Positions 9,058-18,305 of a DNA stretch of 64,000 nucleotides are shown here, piece after piece (position 1 is the first letter of the stretch; each line of letters begins with the position of its first letter). The translations under genes and the position numbers were made by a program. The DNA is from Aidingimonas lacisalsi (GTDB lineage Bacteria > Pseudomonadota > Gammaproteobacteria > Pseudomonadales > Halomonadaceae), in assembly GCF_008079445.1 (NCBI RefSeq), contig NZ_VRYH01000002.1:580821-644820 (forward strand), read 5' to 3'. Under the pieces are notes generated by a model. The model saw nothing but the letters and a program-made list of their open reading frames with translations, was not told the origin of the DNA and made no database searches.

Positions 9058-9585
9058 ATGTTAGAGAGCTCTCTGCAGACCCCCATCGCCATGATCGCCG
9101 CCATGTCGCGCAACCGCGTGATCGGCATCGACGGCAAGTTGCCCTGGTACCTGCCCGAAGACCTGAAGTTCTTCAAGGCCATTACCCTGGGCAAGCCACT
9201 GGTGATGGGGCGCAAGACGTTCGCCTCGATCGGCCGGCCGCTACCGGGGCGGCTCAATATCGTCGTCACCCGTGACGAGTCGTTCAGCCATGACGGCGTG
9301 AGCGTCTGCCATGACCTGCCCAGTGCCCTAAAGCTGGCCGATGCACAGGCGATCATCGATGATACGGAAGAGATCATGGTGATGGGCGGTGCCCAGATCT
9401 ACACCCAGGCCCTGCCGTATGCCGAGCGGCTGTATCTGACCGAGGTCGACACCGAGTTGACCGGGGATACCTACTTCCCGCAGCGTTCGGATGCCGAGTG
9501 GCAGGAAGTGCAGCGCGTGGCGGGCACCCCACGGGAAGGGCAGCCGGCTTACGATTTCGTTGCCTATCAGCGGCGTGCAGGGTGA
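9058..9585 (+). CDS. folA: dihydrofolate reductase
   Basis: FolA reduces dihydrofolate to tetrahydrofolate with NADPH. The 175-residue protein has IAAMSRNRVIGIDGKLPW (about 12-29), the substrate-binding LPEDLKFFKAIT helix with the conserved acid, the nucleotide-binding GRKTFASIGRPLPGR segment and VMGGAQIY. ATG 9058 gives a normal N-terminus; the longer frame covers non-coding DNA. It normally sits next to thyA. Confidence 0.96.
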   Translation: MLESSLQTPIAMIAAMSRNRVIGIDGKLPWYLPEDLKFFKAITLGKPLVMGRKTFASIGRPLPGRLNIVVTRDESFSHDGVSVCHDLPSALKLADAQAIIDDTEEIMVMGGAQIYTQALPYAERLYLTEVDTELTGDTYFPQRSDAEWQEVQRVAGTPREGQPAYDFVAYQRRAG

Positions 9586-9766
9586 TCGCCGGCCCAGCCG
9601 ATGAGGGCGTGGTGGCGGAGAATGGGCGGCCTGAATTTGTCAGAACGGCCAACCTGGCACACACTGATTTATCAACATCTTCATAGCGCGGGTTCTCGGC
9701 TCAGTCGGAAACGTCGGCGGCGGGTGCCGGTTTTCGAAAATGCCTAGTCAGGGAGGGGCTTGGTCC

Positions 9767-10576
9767 ATGCTCGAACAACGCGTCAATGCGCTATTTGAAG
9801 CGCTGGAACAGCAACTCGAGCGTCATCGTCATGAATGGCTGGCGGTGCAGGAGCGGTTGGCGGAACTCGCCGCCCGCAACCGCGAGCTGCAAGCCAGCCA
9901 GAGCGAACTGCAGACGCAACTCGACGCTGCGAAGGCCGCGCCGGAGTCGGCACCGAAACATCGCAGCCAAGGCCTGGCCGCCTTGATGGCGCGGCGTGGT
10001 CATCCGCGCGTGGCAACGAACGACACATCTGACGATACGCCCGTGGCGTCCGCCAGTGATGAGGCGCCCGAGCGGGAACCCGCCGGTGCCGAGCAAGACA
10101 GTGAAACGCGCGCCGAGCAGGCGCCCAGCCATGCAGACGATACCGACGATGCCCAGAGCCGCCTGCCGATCGGTGAGGCCCCCGGGCCGCAGGCGCTGCT
10201 CGATCAGTGGTACCAGCGCTATACCGAGACGTTCTTCAAGGGCCATACCCGGCCACTCAAGGTCGGTATCCACAAGGATCTGATGGCGCGTGAGCCGTGG
10301 CCGGAAAAACTGGTGAGGCGGGCGCTGGCGTGTTATGTCCATCTGCCGCGTTATCTCAAGGCCGTGCGTACCGGTGCGGAACGGGTCGATCTCGATGGCA
10401 ACAATGCCGGGCAGGTGACGGAAGGCGAGGCCAAGTACGCGCGCCGCCAGCTCGAGGAACTGCGCGCCCAGGATCGGAGCCGCCAGGCCCGCCAGCAGCA
10501 GCGCCAACAACAGCAGGACAGGGCGGACCGCCTGGAGCGCAAGATCGGCGAACTGCTGGCCAAGCACGAGCGTTGA
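9767..10576 (+). CDS. proQ: ProQ/FinO-family RNA-binding protein
   Basis: This 269-residue protein has a basic, Gln- and Glu-rich helical N-terminus (about 1-65) and an acidic disordered linker. A ProQ/FinO domain (about 140-235) follows, with the motif PLKVGIHKDL and the helical LVRRALACYVHLPRYLKAV region. The C-terminal tail is rich in Arg and Gln. Members bind structured sRNAs and mRNA 3' ends. The long N-terminal coiled extension is unlike E. coli ProQ, where the FinO domain comes first. ATG 9767 is supported by a strong GGGAGGGG site 8 bases upstream. Confidence 0.88.
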   Translation: MLEQRVNALFEALEQQLERHRHEWLAVQERLAELAARNRELQASQSELQTQLDAAKAAPESAPKHRSQGLAALMARRGHPRVATNDTSDDTPVASASDEAPEREPAGAEQDSETRAEQAPSHADDTDDAQSRLPIGEAPGPQALLDQWYQRYTETFFKGHTRPLKVGIHKDLMAREPWPEKLVRRALACYVHLPRYLKAVRTGAERVDLDGNNAGQVTEGEAKYARRQLEELRAQDRSRQARQQQRQQQQDRADRLERKIGELLAKHER

Positions 10577-10955
10577 TAAGCAGGTCTTGCATTAACACCT
10601 TGCGTTGAATCATTATATCGTACGCCAATGTCGGTCATGTGCCTGTCACAAGGTGCTGGCAAGCTTCACGGCGTTGCCAGGGTGGTGGCACGACCTTGGG
10701 GCCAAGGGAAAGTTCCCGGGTTTTTGCGTATCGAGATTGAAAACGGTGTTTTTTCTTCTTGCACTCTCGAAAATCCCGGTATATGGTTTCCCTGCGAGCA
10801 TTGGATTATAACAAGGCTTCGCAGCGGCAGAAGGTGTCGGGCAACTGTCGAACAGTGTTTGTTCACTTGGGTTGCTCAAGCCCTCGATGCCAGGCAAGCC
10901 AACTGCATACTGCAGAAACGATCGAAACAGAAAGCTAGTGAAAGGAACAATCGCG
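10577..10955 (+). promoter_or_regulatory. intergenic region with porin promoter
   Basis: This 379-base stretch holds no convincing gene. It contains a sigma-70-like promoter, TTGCAC (10759-10764), 17 bases, TATGGT (10782-10787), which would give a leader of about 160 bases before the porin start at 10956. Porin genes often carry long leaders that are targets of sRNAs. I saw no clear operator or terminator for proQ. Confidence 0.5.
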
Positions 10956-12077
10956 ATGAAAAAGACGCTGTTAGCCACTGCTATTGCCGGTGCCCTGGGC
11001 GCCTCCGCTGCTCAGGCCGCAACAACCGTTTACGACCAGGACGGCACCAAGCTGGACGTCTATGGCCGTCTGGCACTCGCTGTCACTACTGGCGGTGAGC
11101 AAGTCGAAGGCGCTGCCAAGTCTGATGGCTCTGAGTTTGTCGATCTTGGTTCACGTTTCGGCTTTATCGCCGAAGAGCAGGTCAGCCAGGACTTCTCCGT
11201 CTTCGGCCGCATGGAGTTCCGTGCCCCGATGGACGAGCAGTCCTTCCAGGAATTCAACGTCCGCAATACCTATGCGGGTGTGCGTAGCGAAACCTACGGT
11301 CAAGTCTGGGCCGGTAACTTCGATTCCATCTATTACCAGGCCGGCTCCGTATTGTTCGATGTGCCGGAAAACCTCGGTTGGGAATCGATCGGCAGCGTGA
11401 GTAACCAGTCTCACGGCGATTCCATCGCCTACAAGTCGCCGGAATTCGCTGGCTTCACCACCTGGCTGCAGGCCAAGCACCATTCCGGCAACGGCAGTGA
11501 CCAGATGGTTGATACTGACGGCGATGGAATGGAAGACACCTCCGTCGGTCGCGAATCCTCGACTCTGAGTGCCCAGGCGGCCGTTTCCTACGAGCAAGGG
11601 CCATTCTACGGCGCCCTGGTCTGGGATCAGGACAAGCGTGCCTTCGACGGTACTTCTGAAGAGCGTGTCACTAGCGGGAATCAGCGTACTGTCGCTGAGT
11701 ACGAAGGTACCGACGAAGACATCATCGGCGCTTTCGCCAGCTATCAGGTGCTGCCAGCGCTGAGCCTGCGCGCCGGCTATGAAACCCAGGATCAGAACGA
11801 AGAGCTGGGTACCATCGGTCAGGACATCGCCAGCGTTGGCTTCTCCTTCGACTACATGGATAACGCCGGTATCTATGGCCAGTATTCCCATATCGATATG
11901 GAGCAGGGCGACGAAGACGAGACCATGAATCGTTGGATGCTCGGTACCAACTACTTCTTCAGCGACCAGATGTACGGTTTCGCCGAAGTTTATGACGGTG
12001 ACTTCGACACCGATGAACAGATCAACGAAATCGACGATGAGTTGATCACTACCGTGGGTGTCCGCTACGACTTCTAA
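10956..12077 (+). CDS. Gram-negative outer-membrane porin (OmpC/OmpF type)
   Basis: This 373-residue protein has a classical signal peptide (MKKTLLATAIAGALGASAAQA) followed by TTVYDQDGTKLDVYGRLAL, the typical first strand of general porins. It ends GVRYDF, with the terminal Phe that BAM recognises. Long acidic loops suggest a halophile. The start is fixed by AAAGGA upstream and by the signal peptide. It is monocistronic, with its own promoter (10759-10787) and terminator. It is clearly divergent from the porin at 5173. Confidence 0.93.
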   Translation: MKKTLLATAIAGALGASAAQAATTVYDQDGTKLDVYGRLALAVTTGGEQVEGAAKSDGSEFVDLGSRFGFIAEEQVSQDFSVFGRMEFRAPMDEQSFQEFNVRNTYAGVRSETYGQVWAGNFDSIYYQAGSVLFDVPENLGWESIGSVSNQSHGDSIAYKSPEFAGFTTWLQAKHHSGNGSDQMVDTDGDGMEDTSVGRESSTLSAQAAVSYEQGPFYGALVWDQDKRAFDGTSEERVTSGNQRTVAEYEGTDEDIIGAFASYQVLPALSLRAGYETQDQNEELGTIGQDIASVGFSFDYMDNAGIYGQYSHIDMEQGDEDETMNRWMLGTNYFFSDQMYGFAEVYDGDFDTDEQINEIDDELITTVGVRYDF

Positions 12078-12117
12078 GTCGAGCCCGACTCACGAACTAT
12101 ACGACACGCTCGTAAAG

Positions 12118-12142
12118 AAGCCGGCCTTCGGGCCGGCTTTGT
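12118..12142 (+). terminator. rho-independent terminator after the porin
   Basis: A perfect eight-base stem AGCCGGCC / GGCCGGCT with a TTCG tetraloop (12119-12138) is followed by a short T-rich run. It lies 40 bases after the porin stop and just before the convergent GGDEF-EAL gene ends. Confidence 0.8.
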
Positions 12143-12188
12143 CGTGTCTGGCATGTTTCCTTCCCCTACTTATTGATGACCGCGGGCC

Positions 12189-13955
12189 TTACTCGCGCGA
12201 AGCCAGCCAACGCTCCAGTTCATCGGCCGCCATCGGATGAGCGAAGTGGTAGCCCTGGGCATGCTGGATGCCCTGATCGGTGAGGGCGGTGAGCCCGGCT
12301 TGATTCTCCACGCCGACGACCATGCAGTCGATGCCGAGGTTGGTCAGCAACTGAGCGATGCCGGAAAGCAACTGCTGGCCGCGTGCGTCTTCGCCGACCC
12401 CGGCAATCAATGCACCGTTGATCTTCGCCTGGGTGATCGGTAGCCGCGCCAGGTAGGAAAAATTGACATGGCCCTCGCCGAGTTCGTCGATCGCCAGGTT
12501 GACGCCCAGACGCTTGAGTCGATGGAGCAGATCCGGTGTCGTGCTGGGTTCATGGGTCAGGCTGTCGCTGGCGATTTCCAGGGTCAGCCACTGGGCATCG
12601 TCGAGCTGCTCTTCGAGAAAGCGGTCGAGGGAGGCGTGGTGGTCCGGGTGATCGAAGAGATGATCGGCGACGATATTCACCGCGATAGGCAAGTCGCCCA
12701 GGGGCGAGCCTTGCTCTCGCCAGCGGCGATGCTGCTCGATCACCTGGCGGATGATCCAGCGGTCGAGCGGTACGGCCAGCCCCAGGCTGCGAGCCAGGGC
12801 CATGAATTCCCGCGGGCCGTGCTGGTCGTTCGGCGACTGCCGGCGTACCAGCGCTTCGAGGCCGAGCGGCTGTTGCGTATGAATATCCATCTGTGGCTGA
12901 TAGACCACACTGAAGTGTTGCGACGGGTCCGTCAGCGCCTGACGCAATGTCAGTTCATCGCTGAGTTGCGACTGCATCTGACGGCTCAGGCGCTTATCGA
13001 CGAAGGCGTGACGCGATGCACCGGCACGCTTGGCGCGGTACATTGCCGCATCGGCGTTGCGCAGCAACTCTTCCTGACTGTCGCCGTCACTGGGATACAG
13101 CGCGATGCCGATACTGGCCGATAACGGCATGGTGCCGTCATGTACCTGGAAAGGCGCCTCGAGCGCTTCCAGCAGACGCATGGCTACGGTCTGCGCCGAC
13201 TCGACGCTGACGTCATGATCCAACAGGGCGACGAATTCGTCGCCGCCGAAGCGGGCCAGCGTGTCGTTGGCGCGCAGCACCTGAGAAAGCCGCCGACTGG
13301 CTTGCTTGAGCAAGTTGTCGCCGACGGCATGCCCCTTCGAATCATTGATGGCCTTGAAATGATCGAGATCGATGAATAGCAGGGCCAGCATCGTGTCATG
13401 CCGTTCCGCGTGCTTGAGCGCATGCTCGAGCCGATCACTGAACAACAAGCGATTGGCTAGCCCGGTCAGCGGGTCATGGTGAGCCTTGATCTGCAGCCGT
13501 GTCTGGTCTTCCTTGAGTTCGGAGATATCGATGAAGGTGCGGACGTAGTGGGTGACCTGCCCCTCGTCATCGATCACGGCGTCGATATTGAGTAGCTCGG
13601 GGTAGAACTCGCCGGTCTTGCGTTGGCACAGCACTTCACCTCGCCAGTGATGGTCGCGGGTGAGCTGTTCGCGTTGCTGATAGTATTCCGGTTTCTGTTC
13701 GCGGCTATGAAAACGGGCGATATCCCAGCCCAGCACTTCCTCGCAACCATAGCCGGTAATCTTCGAGAACGCATGGTTGGCGATCAGGACCCGGTGGTCG
13801 GCATCGGTGACGAGAATGCCGACACGGCTGTGGCTGAATGCCATGAGCGCCAATGTCTGCGAATGCTGGCCCTCTCCGTCGATGCGCCCTTGAGCCATCA
13901 GGCACGGGGGCAGGGAGGCGAGGATATCGGAGATGGATTGCAGATCGTCAGACAT
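12189..13955 (-). CDS. PAS-GGDEF-EAL cyclic-di-GMP protein with altered EAL domain
   Basis: This 588-residue cytoplasmic protein has a PAS domain (about 30-150), an intact diguanylate cyclase domain with FGGDEF (near 242) and an EAL domain (about 335-580). The EAL domain departs from the active consensus: the DDFG motif reads DELG, the KID motif reads KING, and AEGVE reads VVGVE. EAL itself and the neighbouring Asn are kept. It therefore probably makes c-di-GMP and may only bind, not degrade, it. ATG 13955 is used; a GTG lies two codons upstream. It lies downstream of a paralogue in the same orientation. Confidence 0.87.
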   Translation of the reverse strand: MSDDLQSISDILASLPPCLMAQGRIDGEGQHSQTLALMAFSHSRVGILVTDADHRVLIANHAFSKITGYGCEEVLGWDIARFHSREQKPEYYQQREQLTRDHHWRGEVLCQRKTGEFYPELLNIDAVIDDEGQVTHYVRTFIDISELKEDQTRLQIKAHHDPLTGLANRLLFSDRLEHALKHAERHDTMLALLFIDLDHFKAINDSKGHAVGDNLLKQASRRLSQVLRANDTLARFGGDEFVALLDHDVSVESAQTVAMRLLEALEAPFQVHDGTMPLSASIGIALYPSDGDSQEELLRNADAAMYRAKRAGASRHAFVDKRLSRQMQSQLSDELTLRQALTDPSQHFSVVYQPQMDIHTQQPLGLEALVRRQSPNDQHGPREFMALARSLGLAVPLDRWIIRQVIEQHRRWREQGSPLGDLPIAVNIVADHLFDHPDHHASLDRFLEEQLDDAQWLTLEIASDSLTHEPSTTPDLLHRLKRLGVNLAIDELGEGHVNFSYLARLPITQAKINGALIAGVGEDARGQQLLSGIAQLLTNLGIDCMVVGVENQAGLTALTDQGIQHAQGYHFAHPMAADELERWLASRE

Positions 13956-14082
13956 AGGCACGTGGCTGTTCCATCGGTCAAGGTTCCGTGTGCGAGGGGG
14001 CCGCCAGCGAATCTCACGCTTTCCCGTCGTTATGCGTTTTACCTACCTGAGCCTCTCACTATTGTTTGAGTGTCGGCATTCG

Positions 14083-15798
14083 TCAACTCGTAGGCATTTG
14101 ATACCGTTCGAGCCAGATAGGTAATGCATCGACACTGAGGGCCCTGGAATAATGAAACCCCTGGGCCGATGCCACGCCGAGCTGGGCGAGTTTGGCAGCC
14201 AGGGCCGCATCCTCCACTCCCTCGGCGATACAGGACATATCCAGCCCGCAAAGCAAACGGTTGAGACCTTCGACCAGAATTTCACTGCGTCGTTCATTGG
14301 CGACACCCTGAACCAGGGTCATATCCAGCTTGACCTTGTTGATAGGAAGCCGCGCTATATAGGCGAAATTGGCGTAGCCGACCCCGAAGTCATCGATCGC
14401 GAGCCCGATACCGAGCCGGCGCAGCCGTTTGAGCATCGCTAACGTGATGTCGGACTCCGAGATCAACCCTTCTTCCGTGATTTCCAGAGTCAACCAATCG
14501 AGCGGGGTGTGGTAGGCGGTGAGGAAGGCATCCAGCGGTGTCTGCCGGCACTGTTCGGGCTGCAGTTGCTCGGGCATGATGTTGACGGCGATACCGTAGC
14601 GGGCCAATGGTGAGCCTTGTTCATGCCATCGGTGGTGCTGAGCGATGGCGGTATCCAGTGCCCAACGGTCCAGTTGCTGCCCCAGGCCCATGGTCCTGAC
14701 CAACGGCAGGAAGCGAGCAGGAGGCAAACGCCCCAATGTCGGATGTTGCCAGCGCACCAGCGCCTCGAAACTGGTGACTTGACCGTTGCGCAGATCGATC
14801 TGTGGCTGATACTCGAGAAGCAGTTCGTGGGTATGGGTTTCCAGCGCGCGGCATAGCGCGCTCTCCATGGCCAACTGTTCGCGTAGCCGATGAGACAGTC
14901 CGGGATCGACGAAGGCAAACTGGCCGACGCCGACCCGCTTGGCGTCGTACATGGCGCCATCGGCATGGCGCATCAAGGTATCGGCATTGGTGCCATCATC
15001 AGGATAGAGGGCGATGCCGGTGCTGATGCTGATACGCAGTTGATGCCCCTGCACGACAATGGGCGATTCCAGGGCGGCGCCGAGCCGTAGTGCGGCGGAT
15101 CGGGCTCCCTGGATATCGATGTCATGTTCGAGCAACACGACGAATTCGTCGCCGCCGAGACGCGCCAGGGTATCCTCCTGACGAATCACGGTACGCAGCC
15201 GGTCGGCAACGGCCTTGAGCAAGTCATCGCCGATGCCGTGACCCAGGGATTCGTTGATGCGTTTGAAATTGTCGAGATCCATGAACAGGACGGCCAGGCG
15301 GGTACCGCGTCGTTGCGACCAATCTAGTGCGTTATCGAGCCGCTCGTTGAACAGCAACCGGTTGGCCAGCCCCGTCAAGGGATCGAAATGTGTGGCTCTT
15401 TCCAGCAAGCGCTGTTCGAACCAGTCCAGGTGCTCCTCGGCAGCGTCGCGTTTCAGGAACAGGAGCGTCCCCTGGGTGCGCCCTTCATGGTCAAGGTAGG
15501 GATGGATCATGAGTCGGCCGGGCGGGTGGCCTTCAAGGACGATATCTCTGACGTTGCCATCCCGGCTGACGTCATCGAGCCGGTTGATCAGATCCCCTAC
15601 GGCGAGCATGTGATTCAGCGCATCGACGGGCTGTCCCAGATGGGTCTGATCGACACCCAGTTGCTGATGGGCGGCGGGGTTGAAGCGTCGTAGCCGCTGT
15701 TGTGCGTCGAGCATCAGCAAGGGGAAGGGCAGGGCTCGCTGGATGTTCTCCAGGTCCAATGCGAGCTGTTGGTTGTCGATACTGCAATGTGTCGGCAT
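14083..15798 (-). CDS. PAS-GGDEF-EAL cyclic-di-GMP protein with intact EAL domain
   Basis: This 571-residue protein has the same order as its neighbour: a PAS-like sensor (about 10-125), GGDEF with LGGDEF (near 223), and an EAL domain. Here the EAL domain keeps all the motifs: FEALVRW, the Asn in AVNIMP, LEITEE, IDDFGVGYANFAYIARLP, KLD and CIAEGVE. It could act as both synthase and phosphodiesterase. ATG 15798 was chosen because the sequence upstream of it in the open frame shows no protein-like pattern. Confidence 0.88.
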   Translation of the reverse strand: MPTHCSIDNQQLALDLENIQRALPFPLLMLDAQQRLRRFNPAAHQQLGVDQTHLGQPVDALNHMLAVGDLINRLDDVSRDGNVRDIVLEGHPPGRLMIHPYLDHEGRTQGTLLFLKRDAAEEHLDWFEQRLLERATHFDPLTGLANRLLFNERLDNALDWSQRRGTRLAVLFMDLDNFKRINESLGHGIGDDLLKAVADRLRTVIRQEDTLARLGGDEFVVLLEHDIDIQGARSAALRLGAALESPIVVQGHQLRISISTGIALYPDDGTNADTLMRHADGAMYDAKRVGVGQFAFVDPGLSHRLREQLAMESALCRALETHTHELLLEYQPQIDLRNGQVTSFEALVRWQHPTLGRLPPARFLPLVRTMGLGQQLDRWALDTAIAQHHRWHEQGSPLARYGIAVNIMPEQLQPEQCRQTPLDAFLTAYHTPLDWLTLEITEEGLISESDITLAMLKRLRRLGIGLAIDDFGVGYANFAYIARLPINKVKLDMTLVQGVANERRSEILVEGLNRLLCGLDMSCIAEGVEDAALAAKLAQLGVASAQGFHYSRALSVDALPIWLERYQMPTS

Positions 15799-16210
15799 TC
15801 GCCCAGTATCCTTGTTTGACGAGCCTGTGAACTCGCTGGCTATCGTGGGATTGTAGCGTGTCCAGCATGTATCATACCTGCGGCTTGGGTATGTGCTGAA
15901 TCCCCCGCAGACAGCATGATCAAAACGGTTAAGTATAAGCTCATAAAAGCGCACCCGCCAAAAAGGCGGGTGCGTGTATGGGGTCACAAGCGTTCGAGGT
16001 GTTGAATAAGAGACGTTTTTTGACCCATGTGAATGAACGTCTGCGATGGCCTGAAGTGATAATCTTGGCAATGGCTCTTCAACAGATGTAATGGATGGCT
16101 CGTCGATGGGAGCGTGATGGGCACTTGATGCAGTCTTTCAGCAGATATCGGTTTGACGACGATATTGCATGGGACATGGAAATCGGGCGGCACTGCCTAG
16201 GTCGGGTCGT
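15799..16210. other. divergent intergenic region between two c-di-GMP genes
   Basis: These 412 bases contain no gene that I can support. They must hold the promoters of the minus-strand GGDEF-EAL gene and the plus-strand Cache-GGDEF gene. A strong hairpin near 15950 is listed separately. The segment between that hairpin and 16200 could encode a small RNA on the minus strand. Confidence 0.4.
15943..15974 (-). terminator. strong orphan hairpin terminator on the minus strand
   Basis: A perfect ten-base stem CGCACCCGCC / GGCGGGTGCG (15950-15959 with 15965-15974) has a five-base loop. Read on the minus strand it is followed by CTTTTAT, as in an intrinsic terminator. No annotated minus-strand gene ends here. 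Confidence 0.6.
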
Positions 16211-18154
16211 ATGAAATGGTTACTTGGAACACTGCAGTCGCGTTTGATGCTGGGACTAGGCCTGGGCTGGTTGGTGCTTTTCGCTGTCGGCTTGGCGGGA
16301 GCATTGGTGTCCGGGTCCGGCATGCTGACTGATGCGACACGCGAACATCTGGAGTATGAAGCCACACTGATCGCCCAGCATGTCGAGCGGGCCGTGGATG
16401 TGCGTAAACGGGCCCTGCGCCGGTTGTCCAGCGAGGTGCAATGGGATGCTCCCGACCTGCATGAGGTATTGTCGAGTCAGGATGGCATGCTGGAGCTGTT
16501 CGATGCGCTGGCGGTCATTTCGCCCCAGGGGCGTGTGGTGTCGGACGAACCCGCCAAGCCGGGCAGAGTCGGCCTGGATGTATCCGATCGGGAGTATTTC
16601 AAACACCTTCGACATTTCGGCACGCCCTACGTGAGTAAGCCCTTCATCGGCAGAGCGAGCCGCATGCCCTTGGTGATGATCGCCGTACCGTTGGAAACGG
16701 ACGACGGTGAGTTCGATGGGGTGCTGGGAGGCGTCGTCAGTATCGAAAGCGGCAAGCTCATCTCCAAGCTACGTGCGATGCGCATTGGTGATGAAGGTTA
16801 CGCCACATTGATGACGGCATCAGGCACCATCCTCGCTCATCCCGACACGTCGCTGGTCATGGAAAGCGTGCCGGGCATGGAGACTCACCCGGCGCTGGAT
16901 CTGGCGTTGTCCGGCTGGTCGGGCACGGCTGAGGGAACGCTGCTCGATGGGCAACATGCCATGCAGGCTTACCAACAGGTTTGGTCGGCGGATTGGGTCG
17001 TCGGGGTCTTCCTGCCGGAGAGCCAACTCGATGTGCTGATTGGAGCCTTCATCGATGAACTGTGGTGGATCGGGATGATCACCATGGGCTTGATGATTCC
17101 CGTGTTATGGGGGCTGATCCGTGGCTTGTTGGCGCCGCTGGGGCGCTTGGAACGTCAGATCGCGGGCTTGGGGCGCGGTGAACGCGAGTCGATCGCACTC
17201 GACACCGGCATGCGTGAATTGCAGGAAGTCGCCGGCACGATCAACTATTTCGTGCACGAGCGACGTCAGGCAGATTCACTGATCAAGAATCGTCAGGCAT
17301 TCCTGGATGCGGTGCTGGCGTCGTCTCCGGTCGGCATGTTCGTCTGCGATTTGAGCGGGCGCATCGACTATATCAATCCCGCCCTGGCCCATCTGACCGG
17401 GCGCGAGCTCGATGACTATCGACAGGAGGGTGTCGCTGGGCATTTACATACCAATGAACTGAGCGATATTCGCGATCTATGGCAGGATACGCTGGCGACG
17501 GGCCGCGATTTCCAGCGCCAGTTCCGCTACTTTACCGCTGCAGGCGAAATGTTATGGGTGGAAGTGCATGTCAGCCTGGTGCGCGATGGCGAGCAGCCGC
17601 GTGGGTATGTCGGCACCGTCAAAGACATCACGCAGCGCCGTGAACAGGAAGCCATGCATCGCTGGGAAGCGGAACACGACCCCTTGACCGGCCTGCTCAA
17701 CCGGCGAGGCTTCGAGCGCCGGCTGGAGGAGTCATTGGTTGCCTGGCGTAAGGCGGCAACGCCGGCGGTGCTACTGATGTTCGATCTCGATCGCTTCAAG
17801 CCGATCAATGACGAAGGCGGCCATGCCCTGGGCGATGAGATGTTGCAGCGTATCGCCAAGGCGCTGGGCGAGCGGGTCCGCACCAGCGATGTCATCGCCC
17901 GCCAAGGAGGCGACGAATTCGCGGTTCTAATGCCCGGCTGTACCCTGGAGCTGGCACACCGTGTTGCCCATGAACTGCAACGGGCGGTCTCCGACGTCAC
18001 GGTCATCCATAATGGCAAGGCCTATCGTGTGACACTCAGTATGGGCATGACCGAGTTTCTCGATGGCGACTGCGACATCGACACCGTCATGGAACGTGCC
18101 GATGCGGCGAGCTATAAGGCCAAGGCGCAAGGGCGCAACATGATCGTCCATTGA
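16211..18154 (+). CDS. membrane sensor diguanylate cyclase (Cache-PAS-GGDEF)
   Basis: This 647-residue protein has a membrane helix at about residues 10-35. A periplasmic double-Cache sensor domain (about 40-275) follows, then a second helix, a short linker, a PAS domain with PAC motif (about 365-485) and a GGDEF domain with RQGGDEF near residue 570. It should synthesise c-di-GMP from two GTP in response to a small periplasmic ligand. ATG 16211 starts at the membrane helix; the longer frame adds an unlikely 14 residues. It is divergent from the GGDEF-EAL gene at 14083. Confidence 0.9.
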   Translation: MKWLLGTLQSRLMLGLGLGWLVLFAVGLAGALVSGSGMLTDATREHLEYEATLIAQHVERAVDVRKRALRRLSSEVQWDAPDLHEVLSSQDGMLELFDALAVISPQGRVVSDEPAKPGRVGLDVSDREYFKHLRHFGTPYVSKPFIGRASRMPLVMIAVPLETDDGEFDGVLGGVVSIESGKLISKLRAMRIGDEGYATLMTASGTILAHPDTSLVMESVPGMETHPALDLALSGWSGTAEGTLLDGQHAMQAYQQVWSADWVVGVFLPESQLDVLIGAFIDELWWIGMITMGLMIPVLWGLIRGLLAPLGRLERQIAGLGRGERESIALDTGMRELQEVAGTINYFVHERRQADSLIKNRQAFLDAVLASSPVGMFVCDLSGRIDYINPALAHLTGRELDDYRQEGVAGHLHTNELSDIRDLWQDTLATGRDFQRQFRYFTAAGEMLWVEVHVSLVRDGEQPRGYVGTVKDITQRREQEAMHRWEAEHDPLTGLLNRRGFERRLEESLVAWRKAATPAVLLMFDLDRFKPINDEGGHALGDEMLQRIAKALGERVRTSDVIARQGGDEFAVLMPGCTLELAHRVAHELQRAVSDVTVIHNGKAYRVTLSMGMTEFLDGDCDIDTVMERADAASYKAKAQGRNMIVH

Positions 18155-18305
18155 GTCACTCCGTCGATGGGTTCGGCGGAAATTCGACATCGAAGGCCCT
18201 GATCAGGCCACACTTGTAAGGAATCGTTGTCAACGCCGCAGCCGCCTCTGTCGCTGAGGGCCGGTCTGGGGCATGATGGCGGCATCCGTTCCCGGGGAGT
18301 TCGAC

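Noticed and set aside
15984..16193. Minus-strand 69-codon frame in the c-di-GMP intergenic region
   Set aside because: No ribosome binding site and no protein-like pattern. An RNA product is a simpler explanation if the region is transcribed.
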